DNA from: an uncultured Ignavibacteriota bacterium
Lineage (GTDB): Bacteria > Bacteroidota > Ignavibacteria > UBA10030 > UBA8401
DNA: 64,000 nt
Reading direction: 5' to 3'
Assembly: GCA_903884005.1 (NCBI GenBank)
Contig: CAISDA010000059.1
Coordinates: forward strand, 56,681-120,680
Shown: positions 40,501 to 49,842 of the stretch, piece by piece
Numbering within the stretch: the first letter of the stretch is position 1
Layout: the number at the start of each line of letters is the position of its first letter
Program-made: the position numbers and the translations under genes
Notes under the pieces: model-generated
What the model was told of the DNA's origin: nothing
Database searches by the model: none
What the model saw: the letters and a program-made list of their open reading frames with translations, nothing else

Positions 40501-41517
40501 ATGTCTCGTAGTGCCAGCATCATTGCGGCGATCGTCGTGTCCTGTTCGCAGCTGTTCGGACAGGCTGCGGTCATCACGAAAACCGGAACCACTGCAGCGC
40601 AATTCCTGAAGATCGGCATCGGCGCCCGTTCCATCGGCATGGGCGGCGCCTTCACAGCCGTGGCAAACGACATCTCCGCACTCTATTGGAATCCCGCGGG
40701 CCTGGCCCGCATGGGAGGCGGAGAGGCGTCGTTCAACCACGTGAACTGGATCGCCGATGTGCAGTACGACGCAGCCTCTGCAGCCGTCGCGGTGGATGGG
40801 CTCGGCACACTGGCCGTGGGCTTTTCGGCGACGAATGTGGGGGACATGGACGTCACCACCACATCGATGCCTGAAGGAACAGGAGAACAATTCACCGCGG
40901 GCGGCACATCGATATGCCTCGCATTCGCGCGCAGTCTTACCGATAAATTTTCCATCGGGTTCACGTTCAAATATATACACGAGTACATTTGGAACGAGTC
41001 GGCAAATTCCGTCGGCCTCGATATCGGCACGATGTACACCGCCCCCGTGTTGAACGGCATCACCATCGGCGCAAGCATGTCGAATTTCGGGCCGAAAATG
41101 AGAATGGAAGGGCGCGATGCGCTCCAGCTCATCGCCTCGGGCGCAGGCAATGAGAATATCGTCAATGCGCAGTACGAGATGGGACAGTTCGATCTGCCGC
41201 TCATGTTTCGCGTGGGCATATCGACCGATGCGATCCGGGACGATAATTCACGGCTCACGCTCGCCGTGGACGCGGTGCATCCGAACGACAATACCGAATA
41301 CATGAACTCGGGCGTCGAATATACATGGGGCAACCTCGTCTCTGTGCGCGCCGGGTATAAATCGGCGTTCGAGCGGGGAGGAGAGCAAGGATTGACGGTG
41401 GGCGGGGGACTCGAGTATGCGATGAGCAGCACACTCTCCATTCTCGCCGACTATGCGTATCAGGATTTCGGACGATTGAAGGCGGTCCATTATTTTTCCG
41501 TCAGCGTGAAATATTGA
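40501..41517 (+). CDS. PorV/PorQ-family outer-membrane protein (module copy 1)
   Basis: TAAQFLKIGIGARSIGMGGAFTAVANDISALYWNPAGLAR; HPNDNTEYMNSGVEYTWGN; C-terminal aromatic Y. Confidence 0.9.
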   Translation: MSRSASIIAAIVVSCSQLFGQAAVITKTGTTAAQFLKIGIGARSIGMGGAFTAVANDISALYWNPAGLARMGGGEASFNHVNWIADVQYDAASAAVAVDGLGTLAVGFSATNVGDMDVTTTSMPEGTGEQFTAGGTSICLAFARSLTDKFSIGFTFKYIHEYIWNESANSVGLDIGTMYTAPVLNGITIGASMSNFGPKMRMEGRDALQLIASGAGNENIVNAQYEMGQFDLPLMFRVGISTDAIRDDNSRLTLAVDAVHPNDNTEYMNSGVEYTWGNLVSVRAGYKSAFERGGEQGLTVGGGLEYAMSSTLSILADYAYQDFGRLKAVHYFSVSVKY

Positions 41518-41556
41518 TCGGCGACAGGTAACTATTCAGCGTAGTCTATCGTCCCT

Positions 41557-41676
41557 GTCATTCTGAGGGAGCTCGAGCGACCGAAGAATCTACAATGCAT
41601 ACGAAAACAGCCGGCATCGATTATGTGCTGCGACGGGCGACTATCATTTTAGATCCTTCGCTTCGCTCAGGATGAC
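41557..41676. repeat. Dispersed intergenic repeat family B, copy 3
   Basis: gtcattctgagggagctcgagcgaccgaagaatct ... agatccttcgcttcgctcaggatgac; preceded by gtaactattcagcg matching copy 2. Confidence 0.85.
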
Positions 41677-41743
41677 AATGATTTTGGTGTACGCCGACAG
41701 CACTATTGTTAATAAAAAAAATCGAACGTATGGGAAATCTTTT

Positions 41744-41792
41744 ATTGTATACAATTTTTTCTTGACATATCACTTCACATTGTCTAAATTTC
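41744..41792 (+). promoter_or_regulatory. Palindromic operator ATTGTATACAAT (41744-41755) plus promoter: TTGACA 41762, TAAATTTC 41785
   Basis: Same palindrome/promoter layout as 33885-33934; promoter element to ATG distance about 100 nt in both copies. Confidence 0.7.
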
Positions 41793-41890
41793 TTCTTGCC
41801 ATTGCGTACTCTGCGATTGCCTTCGGATGGTTTAGCCAATACGTACTGAATCAGCAGTATTTAATTCACTCATCACAATCAGGTTGCATT

Positions 41891-44809
41891 ATGTTCAAAC
41901 GTTACTCTATTGTTATTGCGGTAGCCTGCTGTCTTTTCGCCTCACATCTTTTCGCCGGAAGCTCCGGAAAAATCGCCGGCAAAATTACCGATGCTAGAAC
42001 CAATGAAGGACTTCCCGCTGCAGGCGTATCTCTGCAGGGCACACAGTTGGGCGCTTCCACGGATGTCAATGGAAATTATGTCATACTGAATGTCCCTCCC
42101 GGTTCATACACGATCACTGTGAGTTATGTCGGCTACCAAAACACGAAGGCGGTCAACGTGGGCGTGTCTGTGGATTATACGACAACGCTGAACGTGCAGC
42201 TGAAAGAATCGTCGGTAGAGCTCAACGAAGTCATCGTGCAGGGCGAGCGCAATCCGCTCATCCGCCAGGATCAGACGAACCCTGTTGCGGCAGTAACGGC
42301 CGAACAGTTTCAGCAGCTCCCGGTCACATCCGTGAGCGAAGTGATAGGTCTCCAGGCCGGCGTTGTCGTCGCCGATGACGGAGGCATACACATCCGCGGC
42401 GGACGCGATAATGAGATCGCATACACGCTGAACGGCCTGTCTGTGAACAATCCGTACAACAACGTGAGCGCCGTCGGCGTCGCCACAAACGCGCTCCAGG
42501 AAGTCTCCGTCTCTTCCGGCACATTCTCGGCCGAGTACGGCAACTCGCTCAGCGGCGTGGTGAACTATGTCACCAAAGAAGGCGGCCACAGCTACACCGG
42601 AAGCGCCCGCGGATTTTCGGGCGACTATGTCTCGAACCGCGACAACGTATTCCCGAATATTAAAAAGATCGATCCTGTCAACGAGCTGCGCGGCGAAGCC
42701 ACACTCGGCGGGCCGGTTCCTCTTGCCGGCGACAATCTCACATTTTATGCATCGGGCGTCTATGAACGCTCCAACGGCTATCTCTACGGCCAGCGTATTT
42801 ACACGCCGAACGATTTTTATGTAACACGCGATCAACTGACCTGGCAGAAGACGCTGCTCGACTCTCTCGGCGATCCGGCGAAAGATGTGAACGGCGGGAC
42901 CCTTTTTGTGAAAGATCCTCGGAAGGGCGGGGCAAGCAGCCCGTTCTATTTTAATCCGATCGCGAACGACACGACCGTGAGAAATTCGCATCCGACCGGC
43001 GATAATGCTCTTGTCGCGCTGAACACTTCCCAATCGTATAATATTCAAGGCAACATCGCGTATAAATTTTCGGCAACAATGCGCTTGAAGTACGAACTCG
43101 TCACCAATCGCGGTTCGTACAAGGATGCGAATTACTATTCGTACCGATTCAATCCCGACGGACGCCCCGAAAACTTCAATCGCGGCATCATCCATGCGTT
43201 GGACTTGACGCATACCGTATCGCCGACCGTCTTCTATACGCTGAAAGGGTCATACAATTTCAACGAAGGCAAAACAATGGCGTTCGAAAATTGGAATGAC
43301 CCGCGTTACCTTCCGTCATTTTATCAGACCGCATTGCCGACCACGAGTTTCCTGACTGGCGGTGTTTCTCTCGGGCGCACTATCCGGTCCACAGAAACCA
43401 TGTCGGGAAAATTCGACGTCGTGGCTCAGCTCTTCGGCGTGCATGAAGTGAAATTCGGCGTCGAAGCCCGCAAGCACACGATCGATTATGAAAGCTATAC
43501 GCTGCAATTCGTCGACAAGAAGGATCCGTCACATGTGATCACCAACTTCCAGGACGTGTATGCAGACGGACGGATTGCGATTCCCAACATTCCCGATGTG
43601 ATCTCCGGGTACGTCCACTACAAGAAGGAACCGATCCAGGGGTCGACGTATCTTCAGGACAAGATCGAACTGGCGAAATCGCTTATACTCAACGCCGGCC
43701 TCCGCTATGAGTTCTTCGATCCCGCATCGAAGTACAATCCCAATTTGGGGCCCGCCTTATCGAACCGAGACACGCTGTTCCTGGTGAAAGACCTGAAGGA
43801 CGCGACGGTGAAACAGACGATCAGTCCCCGCATCAGCATTGCCTATCCGATCACCGATCAGGGCGTCATACGGTTCTCGTACGGGCATTTTTATCAGTTC
43901 GGAAACCTGCAGGACCTGTATGCCAATTCCAATTTCCGCGCGCCTGAGGGATCGACACCATCGTTCGGCAATGCCGATGTGAAGCCCCAGCGCAGCGTGC
44001 AATACGAGATAGGCTTGACGCAGGGTTTCACGCCTGACCTTCGCTTGGAAGTCGTCGGATTCTACAAGGACGTCCGTGATTATATCTATTCGCAGCTCGT
44101 GTGGACAGCGAAAGGCGATCAGAGTTACACCGTGTTGACAAACCTTTCCTATGCCAATTCGCGCGGCCTCACCATCTCGCTCTTGCAGCGCCGGGCGCCG
44201 GGCAGCATCTTCTCTGCGTCGCTCGATTATACGTTCGCCGTATCCGAGGGCAACCGCACCGAACCCGCAGCGGATTTCTTCTACAGCGAAAAATCGGGCA
44301 AGAGCACGGAAACATTCCTTGTGCCGCTCGATTTCGATCGCACGCACACGCTCAATACAACGCTCAATCTCGGAGAGACGGACAATTATTCGGTCAGCAC
44401 CATTGTGCGGCTCCTTGCCGGTTCCCCCTACACGGCATCGATACCTGCAAGCCTGTCCCTGCAGCAAACGCAATTCGTGCAGAACAGTTCCAACAAGCCG
44501 TTCCAATGGTCGGTCGACTTGAAGGCGGAAAAATATTTCAAGCTGAACGCGTTGAACTTTTCCGTGTTCCTGCTGGTCGATAACCTGTTCGATATTCAGA
44601 ACGAGACGAATGTGTGGACCAACAGCGGCCGTGCGTTGTATAGCGCAGACCAGGTGGCGAACCCGCATCAGTTCGACCAGATCACATCGCGGATACAGCG
44701 CGGCGACGCCGGGCTGATACCGATGTCTGCGATCGACAATTATTTTACAAGCCCGACCAATGTCAACCGTCCGCGGCTTGTGCGGTTGGGTGTGTCGCTC
44801 TACTTCTAA
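41891..44809 (+). CDS. TonB-dependent receptor with CarboxypepD_reg-like domain (module copy 2)
   Basis: SGKIAGKITDARTNEGLPAAGVSLQGTQLGASTDVNGNYVI; IRGGRDNEIAYTLNGLSVNNPYNN; paralog of 34034-36703. Confidence 0.93.
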   Translation: MFKRYSIVIAVACCLFASHLFAGSSGKIAGKITDARTNEGLPAAGVSLQGTQLGASTDVNGNYVILNVPPGSYTITVSYVGYQNTKAVNVGVSVDYTTTLNVQLKESSVELNEVIVQGERNPLIRQDQTNPVAAVTAEQFQQLPVTSVSEVIGLQAGVVVADDGGIHIRGGRDNEIAYTLNGLSVNNPYNNVSAVGVATNALQEVSVSSGTFSAEYGNSLSGVVNYVTKEGGHSYTGSARGFSGDYVSNRDNVFPNIKKIDPVNELRGEATLGGPVPLAGDNLTFYASGVYERSNGYLYGQRIYTPNDFYVTRDQLTWQKTLLDSLGDPAKDVNGGTLFVKDPRKGGASSPFYFNPIANDTTVRNSHPTGDNALVALNTSQSYNIQGNIAYKFSATMRLKYELVTNRGSYKDANYYSYRFNPDGRPENFNRGIIHALDLTHTVSPTVFYTLKGSYNFNEGKTMAFENWNDPRYLPSFYQTALPTTSFLTGGVSLGRTIRSTETMSGKFDVVAQLFGVHEVKFGVEARKHTIDYESYTLQFVDKKDPSHVITNFQDVYADGRIAIPNIPDVISGYVHYKKEPIQGSTYLQDKIELAKSLILNAGLRYEFFDPASKYNPNLGPALSNRDTLFLVKDLKDATVKQTISPRISIAYPITDQGVIRFSYGHFYQFGNLQDLYANSNFRAPEGSTPSFGNADVKPQRSVQYEIGLTQGFTPDLRLEVVGFYKDVRDYIYSQLVWTAKGDQSYTVLTNLSYANSRGLTISLLQRRAPGSIFSASLDYTFAVSEGNRTEPAADFFYSEKSGKSTETFLVPLDFDRTHTLNTTLNLGETDNYSVSTIVRLLAGSPYTASIPASLSLQQTQFVQNSSNKPFQWSVDLKAEKYFKLNALNFSVFLLVDNLFDIQNETNVWTNSGRALYSADQVANPHQFDQITSRIQRGDAGLIPMSAIDNYFTSPTNVNRPRLVRLGVSLYF

Positions 44810-44842
44810 AACAGAATTTTGTTCACAAAGGAAATGTCTCAC

Positions 44843-47800
44843 ATGAAAATAGTCATTCGTTTGCTGATTCTTGCAACAGCAGTGTCGATGTCGCTCCGGG
44901 CGCAGGAAAAGGAAATTGATTTTAAGACCACCGATGCGAAAGGCCTCACGCCAAGCCAGCTTCAGTTATGGAACGCATCGCGCGACAGATTTTTTGCCCG
45001 CATGGAGAAGACTTCGGGATACATGTCCGAGATCAAGAGCCTTGTGATTCAGGGCAACAAGATCAAGACGATTATTTACAACACAATGTCCAACAGCCGC
45101 CCCGGCATAACGCCCAACGTGCTGGATCTCGTGTGGAACGGCCTTGGCTACGGCTACGAATTCGGTCCGCTCGTGGGAGCGAAAGTGCCGAAGGCCGGAT
45201 CGCTCACCGATTCGGTGAAGATGGTGAGTGAAGGATTCTACGGCGCGGCCGACGGCGAGTACAGTCCCAACGGTGCCGTGAAGTGGGGATGGCTGCCGAA
45301 GCTCGGCTACTCCGCGCCGGGCCAGCCCGACATCGCCAGCTGGGGAGCGCGATCGAAGGTCGGCAACGATCTTCGCCTTCGTCCGCCCTCATGGCCGGAG
45401 TCGTGGTATAACAGCATTCTCGGAGAGTATGTGTATCCGTCGTACCTTGGCGGCAATTCCACCGTGCCCGACGAAGAAGTGTACTTCGCCGTGGACGATT
45501 GGACGAAAGCGGAATGGCCCTACTACCCCTTCCCGGACGATTCCACCAAGCGCGGGCTCGGCGTGAATCTTGAAGTGCGAATTTTCCAATATTCGAATCC
45601 ACTCGCTCAGGATATCATCTTCTTCGTCTATACGGTTGAAAACGCGAGCCCGAAAACATTGGGAAAAGTGTTCTTCGGCATGTTCGGCGATCCCCATATC
45701 GGCGGAGCGAACAATTACGCTGACGATGCCGCATCGTTCATCCCCGCACGCGAAGGAACCGTGTTTAAGAATGGAGTGGATATGACGAGCGTGAACGGAG
45801 TGTTGACCTCCGCGCGTTCGCGCAACCTGGTATTTGCATGGGATCCGGACAATAAGAGCGATATCCCGTCGATTCCGCCCGGATATTTCGGTTATAAATT
45901 TTTGGAGAGTCCGGCAGACAACGGCGACGGCAAGGACAATGACGACGACGGCATCATCGACGAGAGCCCGTTCAACGACAAAGGCACGTACATCGACGGT
46001 ATCATTACTCCGCTTACCACCGGCATCGCCGATCTGACGAAATATAAGGCAATGTATGGCAGCCCGAAACCCCGCTGGTCGGGTGATGAGAACGGCGACT
46101 GGGACGTCACACGCGACGACCTGGGTATAGACGGCATTGCAGGCACAGGCGATTACGGCGAAGGCAACGGCGTGCCCGATCAGTTATTTGGAGCCGATGG
46201 CACGTGGCTCGGGTCCGAACCCAATTTCGGTTTCCGCGATGTGAACGAATCGGATCAGATCGGCTTGAAGAGCTTTTGGGCCCTGGTCTTCGGCGGAGAC
46301 AACCGGCCGAAGAACGACATCCTGATGTACGACAAAATTTCTTCAGACATGGACTCGACCGGCCTCGACCTTTTGACAATGCCGGGCGGATCAACACCGA
46401 CGGGAGACAATATTTTCCTTTATGGCTGCGGACCTTTCTCGTTGAAGCATGGCGATCGTCAGCGGTTCTCCATCGCATTGATGATGGCGGCGAATTTGAA
46501 TGATCTGTTGCTGCATTCCGAGACATCGCAGCGCGTGCTCGAAGCGAACTATCGCTTTGCCCAGCCCCCGCCGAAACCGCATGTCGTCGCTGTGCCCGGG
46601 GACAAGCGCGTGACGCTCTACTGGGACACTGCATCGGAAGAGGGGCTCGACCCGCTCTTGAACGTAAACGACTTCGAAGGGTATAAGGTCTATCGTTCCG
46701 AAGACTACACCTTCTCCGATGTGTTCACCATCACGGACGGCAACGGAGAGCGGTTCATGGGCAAAGCCCTTCCGGGCGCTCAGTGGCATACCCCCTGGTC
46801 CGATTCGCTGAAGGCGGTCTATGCCGGCGGGTTCCATCCGGCCGAATTCGCGGGGCGCTTCGTGAAATATTACATGGGCAATCCGACCGATGTGAGCGGC
46901 TTGCGCCACGAGTTCGTCGATTCATCCGTCACAAACGGAAAGACGTACTACTACGCAGTCGTCGCATTCGATCACGGCGCATATACGACCAGCTTGCAGC
47001 TGCCTCCGACCGAAACGCAGGCCATCATCTCGCGCGACGCGGTGACGCAGGAATACAAATTCGACGTCAATACGCTTGCTGTCGTGCCGGGCAATCCGGC
47101 CTTGGGGCTTGTCAGTTCGGCTGCCGATATCGCTGCCGGCATCACCACCACGCACACACGAGGAAATGGCACCGGCACGATGCGGTTTCAGGTCCTCGAT
47201 CAGAAAGCCCTCGCTACCGGCAGCTATGATGTTTCATTCAAAAAAATAAAGAGCGGCAGCGACAGCGTCATTGCCTTGAATGTTTTGCGCAACATGCCCG
47301 CGACGGAAACGATCGTCGGCCGCGACCTTCTGTATGTCGGACTGCATCATCGCAATATCGTGAAATCGAGCATGCAGGTCGTGAGTGACGCCAACGTCAC
47401 CATCAATCCCGCATTGATCGTCATCGATTCTGCCGGCGGACAGATCAAAGGTGTGCAGGCAGGCGTGTTGAAAACTGGTTCAACCTATACCGTCTCGTAC
47501 CAATACTATCCGGTCATGAACAGCATCGGAATGGCAGGCCAGGATTTCAATCCTGTGTTCGACGGCGTCCGTCCCTTCGTGACCGACGAAGTGATGGCCA
47601 TCGATTCGTCGCGCAGCAGTTTCCAGGGCGCCAAACCAACGGGTGTTCTCGTGTCGGTGGACAAGGCTTCGGTCGGAGTCCTTCGACTGGCTCCCTTCGA
47701 TGTGAAGATCACATTTACGAAATCGCTCGGTGATACGACAGCGTCGGGGGCATACACAACGCCCGTCGATTCTCTGAAACCCACAGCGGGTTCGCTCTGG

Positions 47801-48433
47801 GTGAAGGTTCCATTCAAGATCGAAAATGCCTCGGATACGACTAAGCTGAGCGTGCTCATCAAAGAAAGCAGCGGCGTGAAAGGCCGGTGGGACGTCGGCG
47901 ATGAAATCATCGTCCTGACCCCTCCGCCGTACAATCAGGTCTCGACCAATACAATGATGGGCCTCATCTTTAAGCCGTCGTCGACGCTTCCGAACGCCGC
48001 CATACCGGTGATACCTGCCGGCACAATCTATTTGGCGAAAATGAAAAAGCCGTTCGCTGCCTCCGATGCATTCACGATCACGACGAAGGCAGTGTCCTAC
48101 GATGCGCAGAAGGCGATCGAGGATATGACGAAGATCTATGTCGTGCCGAATCCGTATGTTGCATCGAGCCAGTTTGAATTGCCCGGCAATAGGCCCGATC
48201 TGCGCGGCGACAAAATCATCCAGTTCCGCAATCTGCCGACAGACTGTACGATCCGTATCTATACGATCACCGGCGAATTGGTGCAAACGCTCCACAAGAG
48301 CGATACGAACGGATATTTCAATTGGGATGTGCTCTCGTCCGAAAGCCAGCGCCTGGCCTATGGCGTCTACATTTTCCATGTTGAAACACCGCAGGGCGGA
48401 TCGAAGATCGGCCGGCTTGCGATCATAAAGTAG
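44843..48433 (+). CDS. Large exported protein with FN3-like domain and T9SS/FlgD-like C-terminal domain (module copy 2)
   Basis: VPGDKRVTLYWDTASEEG...FEGYKVYRS; C-term IYVVPNPYVA...CTIRIYTITGELVQTL...GVYIFHVETPQGGSKIGRLAIIK; colinear with copy 1. Confidence 0.85.
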   Translation: MKIVIRLLILATAVSMSLRAQEKEIDFKTTDAKGLTPSQLQLWNASRDRFFARMEKTSGYMSEIKSLVIQGNKIKTIIYNTMSNSRPGITPNVLDLVWNGLGYGYEFGPLVGAKVPKAGSLTDSVKMVSEGFYGAADGEYSPNGAVKWGWLPKLGYSAPGQPDIASWGARSKVGNDLRLRPPSWPESWYNSILGEYVYPSYLGGNSTVPDEEVYFAVDDWTKAEWPYYPFPDDSTKRGLGVNLEVRIFQYSNPLAQDIIFFVYTVENASPKTLGKVFFGMFGDPHIGGANNYADDAASFIPAREGTVFKNGVDMTSVNGVLTSARSRNLVFAWDPDNKSDIPSIPPGYFGYKFLESPADNGDGKDNDDDGIIDESPFNDKGTYIDGIITPLTTGIADLTKYKAMYGSPKPRWSGDENGDWDVTRDDLGIDGIAGTGDYGEGNGVPDQLFGADGTWLGSEPNFGFRDVNESDQIGLKSFWALVFGGDNRPKNDILMYDKISSDMDSTGLDLLTMPGGSTPTGDNIFLYGCGPFSLKHGDRQRFSIALMMAANLNDLLLHSETSQRVLEANYRFAQPPPKPHVVAVPGDKRVTLYWDTASEEGLDPLLNVNDFEGYKVYRSEDYTFSDVFTITDGNGERFMGKALPGAQWHTPWSDSLKAVYAGGFHPAEFAGRFVKYYMGNPTDVSGLRHEFVDSSVTNGKTYYYAVVAFDHGAYTTSLQLPPTETQAIISRDAVTQEYKFDVNTLAVVPGNPALGLVSSAADIAAGITTTHTRGNGTGTMRFQVLDQKALATGSYDVSFKKIKSGSDSVIALNVLRNMPATETIVGRDLLYVGLHHRNIVKSSMQVVSDANVTINPALIVIDSAGGQIKGVQAGVLKTGSTYTVSYQYYPVMNSIGMAGQDFNPVFDGVRPFVTDEVMAIDSSRSSFQGAKPTGVLVSVDKASVGVLRLAPFDVKITFTKSLGDTTASGAYTTPVDSLKPTAGSLWVKVPFKIENASDTTKLSVLIKESSGVKGRWDVGDEIIVLTPPPYNQVSTNTMMGLIFKPSSTLPNAAIPVIPAGTIYLAKMKKPFAASDAFTITTKAVSYDAQKAIEDMTKIYVVPNPYVASSQFELPGNRPDLRGDKIIQFRNLPTDCTIRIYTITGELVQTLHKSDTNGYFNWDVLSSESQRLAYGVYIFHVETPQGGSKIGRLAIIK

Positions 48434-48529
48434 GAACGCATCTGCCGCGGTGCATCAGGTGCGCCGCGGCGGTGAGTTCATCCGATTAATAAAATATTTT
48501 ATACGAATATTGTCATTGGAGATTGTTGA

Positions 48530-49570
48530 ATGAAAATCAGCATGCGTTTGGTTCTCAGCGTGGTTGTGCTCGGACTCTTCTGCCGGCAGGAAACATCGGC
48601 TCAGTTGTCCCGGACAACGACGAAAGTAGGCACGACGGCGGCGCAGTTCTTAAAAATAGGCGCGGGCGCCCGGTCCATTGGTATGGGCGGCGCTGCGGTG
48701 GCGATGCCCGGCGATGTGTATTCGATCTATTGGAATCCGGGCGCGCTCTCGCGCATTTCAAATTCGGGCGAAGCCACATTCACACATGCGGCGTGGCTTG
48801 CCGATGTGAATTACGATTTCGCCGCCGGCGCGCTCACTGTCGACGGCCTCGGCGTGATCGGACTCTCGGTCACATCGCTTCGTACCCCCCAGGATATCGT
48901 CCGCACAGAAATGAATCCCGACGGGGATGGACGCGTCTGGGATGCGTCGGACTTTTCGATGGGACTCACATTTGCGCGGTCGCTCACCGATCGGTTTTCG
49001 ATCGGCATCACGGCGAAATACATACGCCAGACGATCTGGAACGAAAGTGCGTCGGGTATGGCCTTCGACGTCGGAACGATCTACACGACGCCGTTCAACG
49101 ATCTGAAGATCGGGGCGAGCATTTCAAATTTCGGAACGAAGATGCGCCTGGACGGTTCGGACCTGTCGTTCAATTCGGTGCCGGGAGGACTATCGGGACA
49201 GGGACCGCAGAACGTGGTGTCGCAATACACAACGGACTCGTACGACATACCGCTCACATTCCGCATCGGGCTGTCGATGGACGTGCTCAAGTTTAATTCC
49301 ATACGCGCGACGGCTGCCGTCGATGCGACTCATCCGAACGACAACACAGAATACATCAACTCCGGCCTTGAAGTCGCTTACGACGAAATGATCTTCGGAC
49401 GCGTCGGATATAAATCGTTATTCATGATGGACTCCGAATCGTCGTTGACGTGGGGATTCGGCGTGAACTTCAACCTCTCGACGAACGCTTCTATTAAAGT
49501 AGACTACGCGTTCGCCGATTACAATCGATTGAAAAACGTGCAGTATTTAACGGTGTCGGTGGGGTATTGA
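48530..49570 (+). CDS. PorV/PorQ-family outer-membrane protein (module copy 2)
   Basis: TAAQFLKIGAGARSIGMGGAAVAMPGDVYSIYWNPGALSR; HPNDNTEYINSGLEVAYDE; C-terminal Y. Confidence 0.9.
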   Translation: MKISMRLVLSVVVLGLFCRQETSAQLSRTTTKVGTTAAQFLKIGAGARSIGMGGAAVAMPGDVYSIYWNPGALSRISNSGEATFTHAAWLADVNYDFAAGALTVDGLGVIGLSVTSLRTPQDIVRTEMNPDGDGRVWDASDFSMGLTFARSLTDRFSIGITAKYIRQTIWNESASGMAFDVGTIYTTPFNDLKIGASISNFGTKMRLDGSDLSFNSVPGGLSGQGPQNVVSQYTTDSYDIPLTFRIGLSMDVLKFNSIRATAAVDATHPNDNTEYINSGLEVAYDEMIFGRVGYKSLFMMDSESSLTWGFGVNFNLSTNASIKVDYAFADYNRLKNVQYLTVSVGY

Positions 49571-49842
49571 TCGAACGCACATCCGGCATCGCCGTATAAT
49601 GGCGGAGCACGGGGCCGAAGGGGATGAACTCCGCGCCGGTTCCGAATGAAAATGACATTGAATCACGGTGGATACGCCTGGTCGACAGGTATATCCATCG
49701 TTTTTTTTATTCCCGACGGTACCACTGATATTCCGTGACCGCTTGCATTTTTGTGTAAATAGAATTATCTTGATTCATATTTTGCCTGAAGCAAAGCCTG
49801 TTCGTCCGTCGATTATCTGACACAAGAAAAGAGAAGATCAGT

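Noticed and set aside
42104-44842. Long minus-strand ORFs (369 and 361 aa) antisense to the second TonB receptor
   Set aside because: Shadow ORFs with no recognisable domain or start context; sense frame is a clear receptor.
48444-48470. GCCGCGG...CCGCGGC inverted repeat between cargo copy 2 and PorV copy 2
   Set aside because: Single occurrence, not part of family A; noted only as a local hairpin.
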